A stretch of 64,000 nucleotides of DNA, from positions 1 to 64,000 of the forward strand of contig JAIQDT010004248.1 of NCBI GenBank assembly GCA_021521415.1, in the 5' to 3' direction. The translations under genes and the position numbers were made by a program. A model generated the notes under the pieces. That model ran no database searches. It saw only the letters and a program-made list of their open reading frames with translations, and was not told the DNA's origin. Numbering within the stretch: the first letter of the stretch is position 1; each line of letters opens with the position of its first letter. Below, piece after piece: positions 9,809 through 20,762 of the stretch. Source of the DNA: Bidens hawaiensis (taxonomy: Eukaryota; Streptophyta; Magnoliopsida; Asterales; Asteraceae).

Positions 9809-10364
9809 GGGTATGTTTGGTTGGAGATAATGGAATGAACAGGGAATAAAATGAGAAAATGAATGGAATGAACAAGGGAATAAAATGGATCATTACCATT
9901 CTTTTATCTTGTTTGATAGCTTATGGGAATAAAATAAATTATTACTTTATGTTGTTTGGTATATTGTAGGAATGAAATAGAAATAATAAAAAACACTCCT
10001 ATCTTAAAATACTTTTTACAAAATAAAAAAAAAACTTCAATGGCGACCGTGGTAGCTCCGACACAAAAATGGTGGTGGCGATGGCGATAGCGGCGGCGGT
10101 GGCGGTGGTGTTGACGAAGTTGGTGGTGGTGCCAATGGTAGTGGCGGTGGTGGTTGTTAGGTGGTGGTGTAGTTGAGATAGTAGGGTGAATGAGGAATGG
10201 AATGAAAAAAAAAGAAGAGGGGTGAGAATGAATGGTTTTGATGGAATGGGATTCCATGTATAATGAATGATTCCATTCCATTAAGTAACCAAACACTACT
10301 TTTTTCATTCTCACGTAATGAATCATTCTATTCCTACTGTTATTCCTTCAAACCAAACGCTACC
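9809..10364 (+). mobile_element. PIF/Harbinger-like MITE, copy 1
   Basis: The element begins GGGTATGTTTGGTTGGAG and ends in the complement of GGTAGCGTTTGGTTTGAAG, forming imperfect terminal inverted repeats. It is flanked by TTA on both sides (9806-9808, 10365-10367). TTA duplication and a GG...TGTTTGG end are typical of PIF/Harbinger and Tourist elements. The 556-bp interior has GAATGGAATG-rich arms and a core of GGT/GGC trinucleotides (about 10045-10175). A second copy in the opposite orientation lies at 32080-32889. No transposase is present. Confidence 0.82.
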
Positions 10365-10396
10365 TTAGTATTTGAAACTATCCCAATACTTAAATG

Positions 10397-11517
10397 CAAT
10401 GACGGATCTTGAACATTTAGTATGAATGGGCCGAAAGTCACGAGACCCAAAAAATTTTATTCCTACTTCTATGTTTCGGGCCGGCAATCCGATTCGGGTC
10501 GGGTCAAATAATAAAAATTCTATAGTCAGTCATTCAACTAAAACACTAATTCAATTATTCAACTAATCATTCTTACACATAAAAATCCAATATTTTAAAC
10601 AAACAAAGACAAGAAGCGGGGCAGAAGATGAGTACTTGAAAAAAAATAACAACTCAGAGCGATGACCTTTAATATCTTTAAACTCATCAATTACGGATGT
10701 CGAATCAAAATTTCAACAAGTTCTCTTTCAATATAAATCACTAGTTTTCTCATGATGATTAACCAAACACGTATCACCACAACAAACAAACATTCTTATA
10801 AATTTCACACATTTAACACCACAAATTAGAAAAAATATAATAGAATAATCCTTTGCTTTTAAGTTTTAATTAAATCAAAACACATCAAATTCACATTTAA
10901 ATATTAAATTCACATAATCAAAAGACTCGCATTTCTAATTCATGAAAGGAGACCAACTTCAAGCACTAATTCTTCCAATATTTTCAAACCCTCACATAAC
11001 AAACCGGAAAATAAAAAAGCCGGACTTGTTGCTTGCCTAATGTCTAAATTGATTCGTGAGCACTCGTTACTCGACCATGGTTTAGTAGTCCGAGTCTTCT
11101 TCGAACGACCTGCTTTTGCTTCTTCAACTTCTATTTTCACACCTTAATGCCAAAGCAAAAACTCTTCTACTTCAGTTGTCCGATTAAGGTTGGGAGTGTG
11201 GACTTACTATTAGGTTTTTTTAAAATCATTTGGGCTTGGATTTTTTTGTTTTAAAAAAATTGGCTTATGGGAATTTCTTTAAGTTTATTAGGTAAATGGT
11301 TTCTCGTTCTTCGGCTTTAACGAATTTATTTTAAAAACAAATTCAAGTGTGGCCGGACACAAATGTTATGGATGGGCCTAACACCAATAATATGGATGGG
11401 TGGACTCAATATATTTATTTATTATTTTATTTGACATTTTGAGAAAAATTTACCCTACTAAGCGAAAAAGCTGGATGGGCCAAGGCCCACCTTGGCCTGT
11501 TAGAAGATCAGTCCCTG
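10397..11517. mobile_element. hAT-like non-autonomous transposon
   Basis: Ends are CAATGACGGATCTTGAAC and, read inward from the right, CAGGGACTGATCTTCTAAC. The flanks are CTTAAATG (10389-10396) and CTTAAGTG (11518-11525), an 8-bp target duplication with one mismatch. Eight-base duplications and CA(G)GG-type ends fit the hAT superfamily. The 1121-bp interior has only a short minus-strand frame (10940-11140) that I do not recognise, so the element is probably non-autonomous or a decayed remnant. Confidence 0.65.
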
Positions 11518-11525
11518 CTTAAGTG

Positions 11526-11936
11526 AGCTTTCTTAAGATAGAATGTAATCCGATCATACTGACTTTGACGCTTTAAGTTTGACTCACCCAGGTGCAACAT
11601 CAAGGAGGAAACTCACTATTATGTGAAAATCCTTGAGTTACGCTTCGAATATAAGACTAAATCACAAAGAGATCATGCTATCACAAAGATAAGAAATCAA
11701 AGTACTTTGACAATGTCAATCCAGAAATAGAGAAAAAAAAAAACTCAGGGAACTCATCATTTAATCTAGTACGAGTACTTAAATATATAATTTATTTATC
11801 AATTTACTAAATTGAAAATTTATCACGTTCAAAAACAGATAGACCCAATACCGCATTCATTAAAGATTTATGATGCATGTGTTAGGTGTATTTAATGTGT
11901 CCGAGCATGTCCTACGGATGTATTAGAAATGATCCA
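11526..11936. other. Unassigned spacer between two transposons
   Basis: About 410 bp of AT-rich sequence between the hAT-like element and the Harbinger element. I see no gene or repeat here. Confidence 0.45.
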
Positions 11937-11939
11937 TTA

Positions 11940-13842
11940 GGCTGCGTACTATGGTGGGGGGCTTCGAAGCCCCTCCACAGTGCCACGTCAATGCCACGTA
12001 GGCACTGGGGGCATCGAAGCCCCGGGGCATAATGCCCCTCTAAGGTGAGGGGGCTTCGAAGCCTAACCTTTTTTATTTTATTTTTTTTAAAAACAAAAAA
12101 ACCAATACAAATAAAAATAAAAAACATATACATAAAAACCAATACAAATAAAAATAAAAATCCTACAAATAAAAATATAACTAATGCTTGTCGTCGTCGT
12201 CCTCGTCCTCATTTGCATATTTGACCAATATCTTTGCTCTTCTTTTTTCCATCACCGCCCGCGACACAGGATCTAGATGCGATAGATCTTTTGTGATGAG
12301 CTCGAGTTCCTTTTGTTTCATTCGCTCCTTGTGGATCGCTTTGTATTCCGCAAGCATCGCCTTTCTTTCTTCGTGCATCTTCATGGGGCCATCCTGTCTT
12401 TGTTTTTTAATGTTGGCAATCTCGGCTAGCCTGTGCTCCAAGTTTTCTAGATGCGAGCTCGTGTCGGAACTCTTAGAGGATGTGCTTCTGGACGAAGATC
12501 CTCCACCTCTAGCCGCCGCCTTGGCTTTATCTCTTCCTAACGGCCGTGGTAACTCATCCGGTTCATCAAAAATTAATTTCTGATCCAACTCGTTTAGATT
12601 AATTTGACAACGACCATCGGACATGGGCTGCGACGGCGATTGATCGGCCGAAGTAGACGTTGTCTTTGACCGTTTGGACGGTCGCGGTGGTGATGATGTC
12701 GGGACCGTATGCCACTTTGGCGAGCTTATGCATTGTCTCCAAACATCCAACATGCTAAAATCTTTATTAAGGGCTCTGTATTGTTTTAAGCAGGCCTCCA
12801 ACACATCGGCATCGCTCATGCCGCTTTTTCTGTTGTTTTGCACGCGGGTGTGAACGGCTGTGAAGTCGGTTATTATTGTGCGTAACGACTTCCATTTGTT
12901 GTAGACGGAATCATTCCCGCGATACTCTCCTCGACCCATTAAAGCAAAGAACTTGGTACGTATTTGTACCCAAAACTCCGGCGAAGGTTTGCTGTCACCT
13001 TCGATACATATAAAAGCTTAATATTAGTAAACAAAAAAATATAACATGGAAAACATATAAATATTTTTATAATATACCTTGAATCGAGTCTTCGGAAGAG
13101 TCGATCCACGCTAAGGCTAACGCCATTACCTCGTCCGCTTCCCACATTTGTCGTTTGCCCTTTTCGGTTGTTCGAACGTCACCCGGGTTCTTTTTTTTAT
13201 GACTTCTTTTTGGACGCGGGACTTGCGTTACGGGTGCTTGCGTTTCGGGTATCTGGGTTTGTGGTACTTGCGAGGACGTATACGACATTGGCGCCTGAAA
13301 GAACATATCGAGGGTAAACGGTGGCATGGGTGGAGGAATCGTCGGTTGTTGTTGGTTTGCATAGAACGGGTTGCTAAGGTCGACGTTATTTGCGAGCAAA
13401 CTAGCCCACCACATAGAACTCGGATCCCACGGGTTTTGATTCGGGTTCGGGTTTGGGTTCGGTGTTGAGCTTGAGCCCGTGTTCGGGTTCGGGTTCGGGT
13501 TCGAGTTAGGGTTCATGATTTGGTGTAAGATGAATGTTGTGAAGATGGTTAAATTTGGTGTGAAGATAAATGTTGTGAAGATGGTTAAATTTGGTGTATA
13601 TATGAAAGTTGTTTGAGTAAAATTGAGAAAAAGGTTTGAATTTATATAGAAATATTAATTTTAATTTTTTTTTAAAACGACTTTCTGACCGTTGGTGGTG
13701 GGCCCCCCACCTCACCCCCTTCCGCGCCCATCTTCCCCTCCACCTTCCCCCCCTCCGCGCCCCACCTATCGGCGCCCCTCGGCAGTGTTTGGAGCCTTCC
13801 GCGCCCGTCTCCCCCTCTCTTCCGCGCCCATAGCGCATAGTC
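11940..13842 (-). mobile_element. PIF/Harbinger element carrying only ORF1
   Basis: The element begins GGCTGCGTACTATGG and, read inward from the right end, GACTATGCGCTATGG, giving matching inverted ends. TTA flanks both sides (11937-11939, 13843-13845). At 1903 bp it encodes only the Myb/SANT-like accessory protein in two exons on the minus strand. There is no room for the DDE transposase that autonomous Harbinger elements carry. Both ends are GC-rich, with gggggcttcgaagcccc repeats on the left and a ccgcgccca-rich arm on the right. Confidence 0.85.
12181..13516 (-). CDS. Harbinger ORF1-type Myb/SANT-like DNA-binding protein, two exons
   Basis: Exon 1 starts at 13516 with Asn-Pro repeats, then a Pro/Gln-rich region, a basic KRSHKKK stretch and a helix-like segment around WEADEVMALALAWIDSSEDS. 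An intron starts near 13080 and ends near 12970. Exon 2 continues with YNKWKSLRTIITDF, a SGMSDADVLEACLKQY segment, a conserved W-rich end and an acidic and charged C-terminus, with a stop at 12181. This trihelix/NAM-associated layout is known from PIF/Harbinger ORF1 proteins, which bind the transposon ends and help bring transposase to the nucleus. The frame appears intact. Plants also have domesticated relatives, but the TIRs place this copy in a transposon. Confidence 0.75.
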
Positions 13843-13979
13843 TTAGGACTAATGTAAAGCCAAACAAACAGCTTCTGCTCCAAGAACATAGGATTGTGTC
13901 GTTATAAGAGATTTGAATACACCTTATGCCTATATTTGAGCATGAGAGTTTTCATCAAAGAGGCAAAAGCCTTTACTAA

Positions 13980-15079
13980 GGTGTTGTTTGTTTTTTAAGA
14001 GGTAAAATGCCTGCAGTCTGCGGACCACATCTGCAGACATCTGCAGCAGAAGAGGTGGAACAAACCTCTACAGTCTGTAAGAAGAAGAATATTTTTTTTT
14101 AACACGTCTGCAAACTATTAAAATAAACAAAAATTTAAATAAACCGAATTTTTAAACATAAAAAAGGTCTTCAAACTTAAACTTTATGCAAACCTAATGG
14201 AACAAGATCTTCGTTAAACCTAAACTTTCAACAAAAAAACTAATAATAATTCAACAAATCAAATTCTATAAAATAAAAAAAAATAAAATAAAATAAAGGA
14301 GAGAGAAAAAAAATTCAACAATAATCGGAAAACAACTCTCGAGCTCTCGTAAGTCAAAAGGAGCCAAGCTCAAGATCGTTTACACAAAATAAACCTAAAT
14401 TGATAAACACGATATCAATAGTCAGTCTACGAACATCAGTTAAACCTGATTTCAACAAATTCCGATCTTATAAATTTTCAATAGTGTAATCCAATACACA
14501 AATTCAAACCGATTACATCACAAATAATACAAATATAGGTAAATTACACAAACCAACAAAATAATAATACTCGGAGTTGTAGGTGTGTGGCAGTGGGCGA
14601 CGGAAGTGGCGGACCTGCCGCAGGTGAGGGGCGACGAAGGTATAGGGTGGTCGGAGAAGGGGTGGTGGAGGCAGGGGAGGGGCGATGGAGGTGTGGGGTG
14701 GCTGAAGAGGGGGCGACAGAGGCAGGGGAGGGGCGGCGGAGGTGTGGGGTGGCTGGAGAGGGGCGGCGGCAGAAGGGGAAGGGCGGCGGAGGTGTGGGGT
14801 GGTTGGAATGGGGGCAGCAGAGACAGGGGAGGGCTGCGATGGAGAAGAGAGGAGAGGGGTGGAGGAGTTGCTAGGGTTGATGGAAGAGCTTGGTGAGAAC
14901 ATATGTGGGAAGACGTTAGAAGCTAATGGTCCAAGTCTTCTCCAAGAAGAGGACACATAGACCTTTTTTAATGAAAGGTCTTTCAAAAACAAACACACTG
15001 CAAATCACAACGTCTGCACGTGGTTTGAGCAGCGCAGATAAAAGAGGCCAGTAAAAGCTTTTGAGAAAAAAAAAGCCCC
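13980..15079. mobile_element. TIR element with TAA target duplication (probable PIF/Harbinger-type)
   Basis: Left end GGTGTTGTTTGTTTTTTAAG; right end read inward GGGGCTTTTTTTTTCTC. TAA flanks both sides (13977-13979, 15080-15082). The sub-terminal regions are rich in CTGCAG-like words near 14010 and 14045 and in CTGCACG near 15015. A G-rich tandem repeat with a unit of about 60 bp (ggtgtggggtgg core) fills 14640-14840. The inverted repeats are weak, so the superfamily is tentative. Confidence 0.45.
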
Positions 15080-15139
15080 TAAGTAAGTTATTTCCACTTT
15101 ACAAAGATTATAAAGGTAAATATTAACCAAGTTTTATTA

Positions 15140-15487
15140 GACCGACTCCAATGCAACAGCCTGCATTTACTACATGCATCCTAGTCATTCCTGCCATATC
15201 AGTTTTTTACCCATCCTTCTCACATGCACTCTCTCTCCTTTTTTTAACTCCAACCCATTTTTTCCACATGCATCCACTCTCTTCCACATCACCATTTCTT
15301 TTCCTATTTTTCTTTAGAACCTTTCTATTGATGGGAAAACAATTAATATTGGGGGCCCATAAAAATTGGAAAATGCATTGCACGTAGGAACCTACGTGCT
15401 TCATATTTTCTTTTAGCTCCATTGAGCACTTCAGACAAATGAACAAAATGCATATGAAATGTATGTATGTATGTATTGGAGCCAGTC
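15140..15487. mobile_element. Tourist-like MITE with TTA target duplication
   Basis: A 348-bp element with inverted ends GACCGACTCCAAT and (read inward) GACTGGCTCCAAT, flanked by TTA at 15137-15139 and 15488-15490. It has no coding capacity. A short gtatgtatgtat microsatellite sits just inside the right end. Confidence 0.78.
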
Positions 15488-15490
15488 TTA

Positions 15491-16854
15491 TTGCTCATTA
15501 CAAATGAGAAAAAATAATCATTAAATAGTAAGCTGAAATTCATAAATGTTCAATTAATGTCAAATTAGAAACTAAAATAATCACTTAATTTGTTAGTAAA
15601 ATAGTTGGTTATACCTCAAATTTTCTTTAAAATAATCAATTAATATCAAATTATGACTCCAAGATCAGCAAATATAGTTTTTAGAAGATTGGGTTTTGCG
15701 ATTCAAAAAGGAGTAGCGGCGCAACTTGTTGCCCACTTGCCTTCTGTTTCGATGTAATCCAATAAACAATCAACTATTAGCCTAAAAGTTGATTAATGTT
15801 ATGCAAATAGTAATATAACTATGTTTTTTTTTAGTTCTTTTTTCATTTGAAAAGAATAGAAGAGACGTAATGACTAACAAAAGTACAAAGGCTTAGTGAT
15901 GGCCCCGTGTAGTCACTATTGGGTCTCTTAACGAATAGTTAAAAATACTATAAGGCCATGTTACAACATATAAGGCGTAAAGCACCCCATTTATAACACA
16001 ACTTACTATTATGCCATATTATTCTTGGAATTAAATTAAACTGTATGCACTCATGTTTGAAAGCACCCCATTTATAACACAACTTGTCCCTTTCTCGATG
16101 GTAGAACAATTCATGTGCATGTGAAATGAATATTAATAAAAAGGAATACCATAAAACAAATAATGTCTTTATAGTTTTATCCTTTTTTTTATTGACAGAA
16201 TTAATTTTTTTATTTTTTCTAAAAAAAATTGATGATTAAAATATATGTAATGTTTTGTTAGAAGTTAATTTTAAAATAGTAAAGAAAAATTCGATAAATG
16301 TGAAACAGGCTTAATAGGTAATAACTAGTGAGACGTTGATCATGATAATAATTTTATTTCTTAAAGTACATTATCTACATTTGTCAGAGTGATTGTAACA
16401 TAACAAATATGATAAGATGATACGTTTACAAAAGTTTATAGTAAAACGTCACAATACTGCTTTATCCCTAGGAAAATCAAAGTTCACTTCCCTAGCTCTA
16501 TGCATCCCCTTTTCTAAAAAGGTATGATATTTTTAAGTTTTTAACTTTAAGTATGCACGCACTTCTGGTTTCCCATGTTATATTTTAGGGCTTATATGTT
16601 TTAATCCATAAGGTTTTATTGATTTTTTCCTCTTAAGTTCTATACTTTTATTAACGTTTTCAATAAACTTTGAATTTTTTTTATTATTTTAACCTTACAA
16701 CCTTTTTTTTCTATATAGATTTAACCGACTAATAGTAGTCGGTTTTAAATGAGGTCACGTTGTGTTGTTAGACCATGTGTAGCGTATGAAGCCCTATAAT
16801 AAAATGTGTAAAGAAATCATAATTTTTAGCTTTTCAAAATCTTATCGGACAACA
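15491..16854. other. AT-rich spacer, no gene seen
   Basis: The only structure I can point to is a 24-bp direct duplication (agcaccccatttataacaca plus actt) at 15981-16004 and 16062-16085, and a strong hairpin at 16723-16744. Nothing here looks coding. Confidence 0.5.
16723..16744. other. Perfect 9-bp-stem hairpin
   Basis: AACCGACTA and TAGTCGGTT flank a four-base ATAG loop in AT-rich DNA. It may be a fragment of a MITE end, though I see no partner. Confidence 0.55.
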
Positions 16855-17350
16855 CCCTTTATCGTCAAATAGGGACAAGTGGAAATGGGATTTTGAAGAT
16901 CAAAAGGATTTTATTGTTAAACAAATTAGAAAGTTGATAAAAATGCTTTCAGAAGTAGCGTGGAAATCGAGTCTCGTTTGATCGAATCTAATTGTTTCGA
17001 ACACAATTGAACCGAAAGACTTTTACACTTGGTTCAAAAACACACATCTACCTTAGTAAAAGAAACAACTTGTGGAAGGAATTATGCTTATTACGTGGTA
17101 GGTCATTTGGATGACTAGGAACGAAACTATATTTAAAGCCAACGACTTAAAGATGGAACTGATTTTTGATTCGATAGTGCATTGCTCTTTTATTTGGATT
17201 GTAACCAGGAATAAAAAAAGTAAAAGTAGTTTGGATCGAGTGACTTCAAAATCATTAGTTTTCATGTAATTTTGTCTTTTGTTTGCTGGTTAGGTTTTTT
17301 AACCAACATCTTTTATAAAATCATTGTTGTTGCCCAAAAAAAAAATAAAA
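16855..17350 (+). pseudogene. LINE (L1-type) 3' end remnant with poly(A) tail
   Basis: A plus-strand reading has DKWKWDFEDQKDFIVKQIRK (near 16871-16930), typical of the region after the reverse transcriptase of plant LINEs. After a gap, VIWMTRNETIFKANDLKM and the end of the protein follow near 17100-17268. Stops and deletions break it. A short 3' UTR leads to an A-rich tail at 17336-17350. The tail directly abuts truncated Harbinger ORF1 coding sequence, so the LINE appears to have inserted there. Confidence 0.7.
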
Positions 17351-17351
17351 A

Positions 17352-18405
17352 ATTAATCCCCGGTGCACTTTGGTACTCTGCCAACGCTGCCGCAATGGTG
17401 TCCGCATCATTCGCACTACCCCACTTGTTAAAAAATTGTTGGTAAACCCATTGAAATAGTTGGCATTTTGCCGTTTCTATCGGACCATTTTCCCTATATA
17501 GAATCGTTCTTTCGGTATTCATCTCCTTTGCCCATTAGTTGGAAAAAAAAGTTCCCGGACTTTGTTTTAAAATATGTCTAATTCCTGATAGTTGGCTATA
17601 AAAAAGTAGAAAACATATTAGTAACCATTAATATTATTTTTAATGAAAAATAAAAAAATAAGAAAATAATATTAAACACTTACCACATTTGGGATCTTTC
17701 AAAACCATGGTCCACGACTGTGCAAGTGTGTAATACTTTACTCGCATCCACGACACAGTTATTTTTTTAGTTTGAGGTTCGCCGGCGTCTTTCTTTTTGT
17801 GTGAGCGCCTTCGTCCAGCTTGTTTAGCTTTGTTCAAACCGGGATGTGTCACCGGCTCAGGGTGCGTCTCCGGCACCGTCTCGTCTTTTGTCACCGGCAT
17901 GTTCATAGGCAAACCAACACTCATTTGGTGAAAAACACCGACTTATAAGTTAGGCATTCCTAAATATTGCATGTACGACTGAGAAGATGGGAGTTGATTG
18001 ACTCATTTCGTTGGTGTTTGGTTGGCTGGTGTTCTTGCGTTGATTGAATGCAAATTGCCGAAAACCGAACATTGAATGGTTGAATGGATTCATATTGGGT
18101 TAAATGGAAGAAAGAGTTGTGTTTAAAAATATTGTTAAATACTTTTTTGTAAAGATTGGGAGAAAGAGTTGTGTTTCAAATTCTTCTGATTAATTGGATT
18201 TATACAGGGGCATATATTTCTAAAAAATAATTTGATTTTTTTTAGAAAATAGCCGTTGACAATTCCTTTATTTTGCAAAGCTCAAATGGTCTGACGCTTC
18301 ACACAAAACGCCTACCCTTTTTTTAACCCAAAGCGAGCCCATGGGAGGTTACCCCAACGATTTGGGGCGTTTGCGAGGGCTCAAGGCGCCCGGTACACAA
18401 TGCAT
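17352..18405 (-). pseudogene. Truncated Harbinger ORF1 element, second copy
   Basis: Minus-strand pieces at 17924-17640 (KAGRRRSHKKKD-like basic segment, then KITVSWMRVKYYTLAQSW) and 17522-17352 (NGPIETAKCQLFQWVYQQFF, then ADTIAAALAEYQSAPG) match the Myb-like ORF1 layout of the element at 11940-13842. The protein breaks off at the LINE tail. The right end near 18405 carries a GC-rich arm (gcgcccggtacacaatg). The left end is missing, so the element was cut by the LINE insertion or a later deletion. Confidence 0.6.
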
Positions 18406-18417
18406 TATTGTTGTTGC

Positions 18418-18418
<1 letters not shown>

Positions 18419-18458
<40 letters not shown>
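18419..18458. repeat. (TTA)n microsatellite
   Basis: About 13 uninterrupted TTA units with further TTA/TTG units to about 18520. A reading frame through it is an artefact. Confidence 0.9.
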
Positions 18459-18459
<1 letters not shown>

Positions 18460-18540
18460 AAATGACATTGCTATTATTATTCCTACTAAAACTGTTGTTA
18501 TTATCATTATTATTATTTTATAAAACAAATAAAACAACCA

Positions 18541-19040
18541 TATTTTATGACCAACCATAACACCCTATCATCGAGGGACCATCATCATCCACCCCACCTC
18601 TACCGTTATTGTTTGATGGGGCTAATATAACATAGGTATCAATCTTTTTTTCAAAGCACATTTTTAGTACAATTTTTTTCTGTGTTTTATGTCTTGACTA
18701 TCATTGAACAAAAATTTTTAGCTCACACTACCCTTAACATTTCTTCTATATTCGCCGCTGATTACAACCTTGACAACGACCCTCCCTTCCTACCATTGTC
18801 TTCGTCAACTCCACCGCCCTGTTGTCAAATGATAAACAAAAATGAATGCCCACCAGTGATACTTGGACCACCACTCGCCATTGCGATTATCATCAACATC
18901 TTAGACCACACACAAGCTATGGATATCTCTAGATCAAAAGTGAAGCTGAATCAAGGTCCTAATAATATGTGATCGTTAATAGGTATAATCTTTTGTTAAA
19001 GAACATGTGGCGGAGTTGTTAAACCATACCAGATAAATGT
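18541..19040. other. Unassigned stretch, no gene supported
   Basis: A short plus-strand open frame (18682-18972) has low-complexity Ser/Pro and Ile content and no recognisable motif; I do not call it a gene. Confidence 0.45.
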
Positions 19041-19543
19041 TGTTGGTAAAATTTCAAGAATCCGGAATTCAAAATCAGCTTAAGATCCTAACGATGCACC
19101 AAGATCCTGAACAGAGTTAAGTATCCTAAAACAATCTAGCATTTAAATATTATTAACATTGATAATATTATTCTATATGTTTATATTTACCTTGTAGGAT
19201 GAATTATAATTGATCAAATTAAATCAGGAAACAAATCATTTAATGGTGATTCAAAGAAAGACTAATAGCCCAAAACCGTTACCCGAAGACTCGCCTTGAT
19301 GATTAAACGGATATAATGCAAGAAACAGCTAGCAATTCATTCCATATCGAAGACTCGCTTAATCATTGAATATTATGACGTTAGGGCTACTACAAGTTAT
19401 TAATGAAGATAGGATATTCTGTAACAGTTCCAGGATCCTTACAGTGTTCAGGATCCTTTTCATAAACCGATATCCTCAGCAGTTAACGTTATAAACTGAC
19501 ATAATCCTTTCATCTTTAACTTGATATTGCAGGTAACGGTCAA

Positions 19544-20762
19544 TGACGTGAGGTCAAAGGCTCACTTAAATATAAACCAAATACTACTAAATAGATAGCG
19601 GTAAGTGGGTATCGAACACTAGGAGTTTGTGGAAAATGTGTTAATAAGTAGCTTAACGATTAAACTAATATAAATGTAAATGACACAAAGTAATTTCCAA
19701 GTTGGTTTTTGATTTGATTTTATATCTAAAATAAACTAATACGAAAGTTGTAAACGATTAATTAAACAAGCATTCCTCTCAGGGTTCGGGTTATTGCTCA
19801 ACACTCTTGTTAACATTCAATGGATAAACCGTAATATCTCGGTTTTGTGTACATGCAATTGTTTGTGATTAATCAAGAACTAAGTACTCAGATTCCTAGA
19901 TGCGAGGTTGTTACTTAACAATCAATCAATACTATTCTTCCTAGTTCTTCCCAATAAATCTCGATTGCCAACGACACCAAGAACATATGGCTAAAAGCTG
20001 GATATAAACAATATAGACAAGTTACAAACAATCAAACAAACACAAGATTATACTAACATAACATTTAGATAATCAATCCAAGTTCAAGAACAATAAACAA
20101 AAGTGTTTTGCAAATAACCTTACATCCCGAGAGAAATACCAAAGAACTAGCCACTCATGGCTCGGGAGATCATTCTTGCATCAAGTATCTTGTTTATAAC
20201 AATCCGACACATAAAGAAATGAATACAAACACCCAAAATGTGTTTTTCCTCTTCAAAAATCGCCCTTGGCCGTCTCCAAGTGAAAAGGTAGTCCAAAAGA
20301 CACTCAAAATCGGCCTATAAAAAGGCATGCAAATGTGTCTCCGCCCCGGACCGTGGGCCACGGTGTGAACCGTGGTCCAGGTTGCTAAAGTTACAGACCC
20401 AGCCTGGCCTGACCGTGGGCCATGGTCTGGACCGTGGTCCACGGTCCACCCCACGGTGCTAGAATCCTCCACGGTACGGTGTAAACTAGAAAGTTTGCTT
20501 CAGGTGGACCGTGGTCCACGGTCTGGACCGTGGGCCATGGTGGGGCTCGTTTCCAGTTTCTTGTTTTCTTCGTATCTCTTTCGTTCCAGCTCCGTTTTCT
20601 TCACCGTGTTCGCCCGTATTCTCGTAACGCCGCTCTCTAGCTCCTCAAACCTGCAAACACACTAGCAACCGTAGTATACTAATTCCACGGAATTAACTTA
20701 ATTCTGTAAGCATAATTATATCTTTTACATCACTTAGTTGCTTTCCTACGGGTCGTCTGTCA
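19544..20762 (-). mobile_element. 3' LTR of the Athila-type element
   Basis: 1219 bp, TGACG...TGTCA. It matches 28922-30123 along its whole length with scattered substitutions (by eye a few per cent). One 18-bp-scale difference is an extra palindrome unit near 20515. The internal edge is bordered by a purine-rich tract (minus strand gtaagtgtgggaatg) at 20763-20777. Confidence 0.92.
20350..20541. repeat. Palindrome array ACCGTGGNCCACGGT in the LTR
   Basis: Six copies of a 15-nt near-perfect palindrome with 7-bp arms and a single central base, some with one arm changed to CCATGGT. The same family recurs in the other LTR and in the internal region at 22395-22449. Confidence 0.85.

Noticed and set aside
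10045..10175. His-rich minus-strand peptide in MITE copy 1
   Set aside because: It translates the GGT/GGC trinucleotide core and is not conserved as protein in copy 2.
14513..14998. Pro- or Gly-rich frames on both strands
   Set aside because: Created by a tandem repeat with a unit of about 60 bp inside a TIR element.
18682..18972. Possible small gene
   Set aside because: Low-complexity Ser/Pro/Ile content, no motif, no splice or promoter support.
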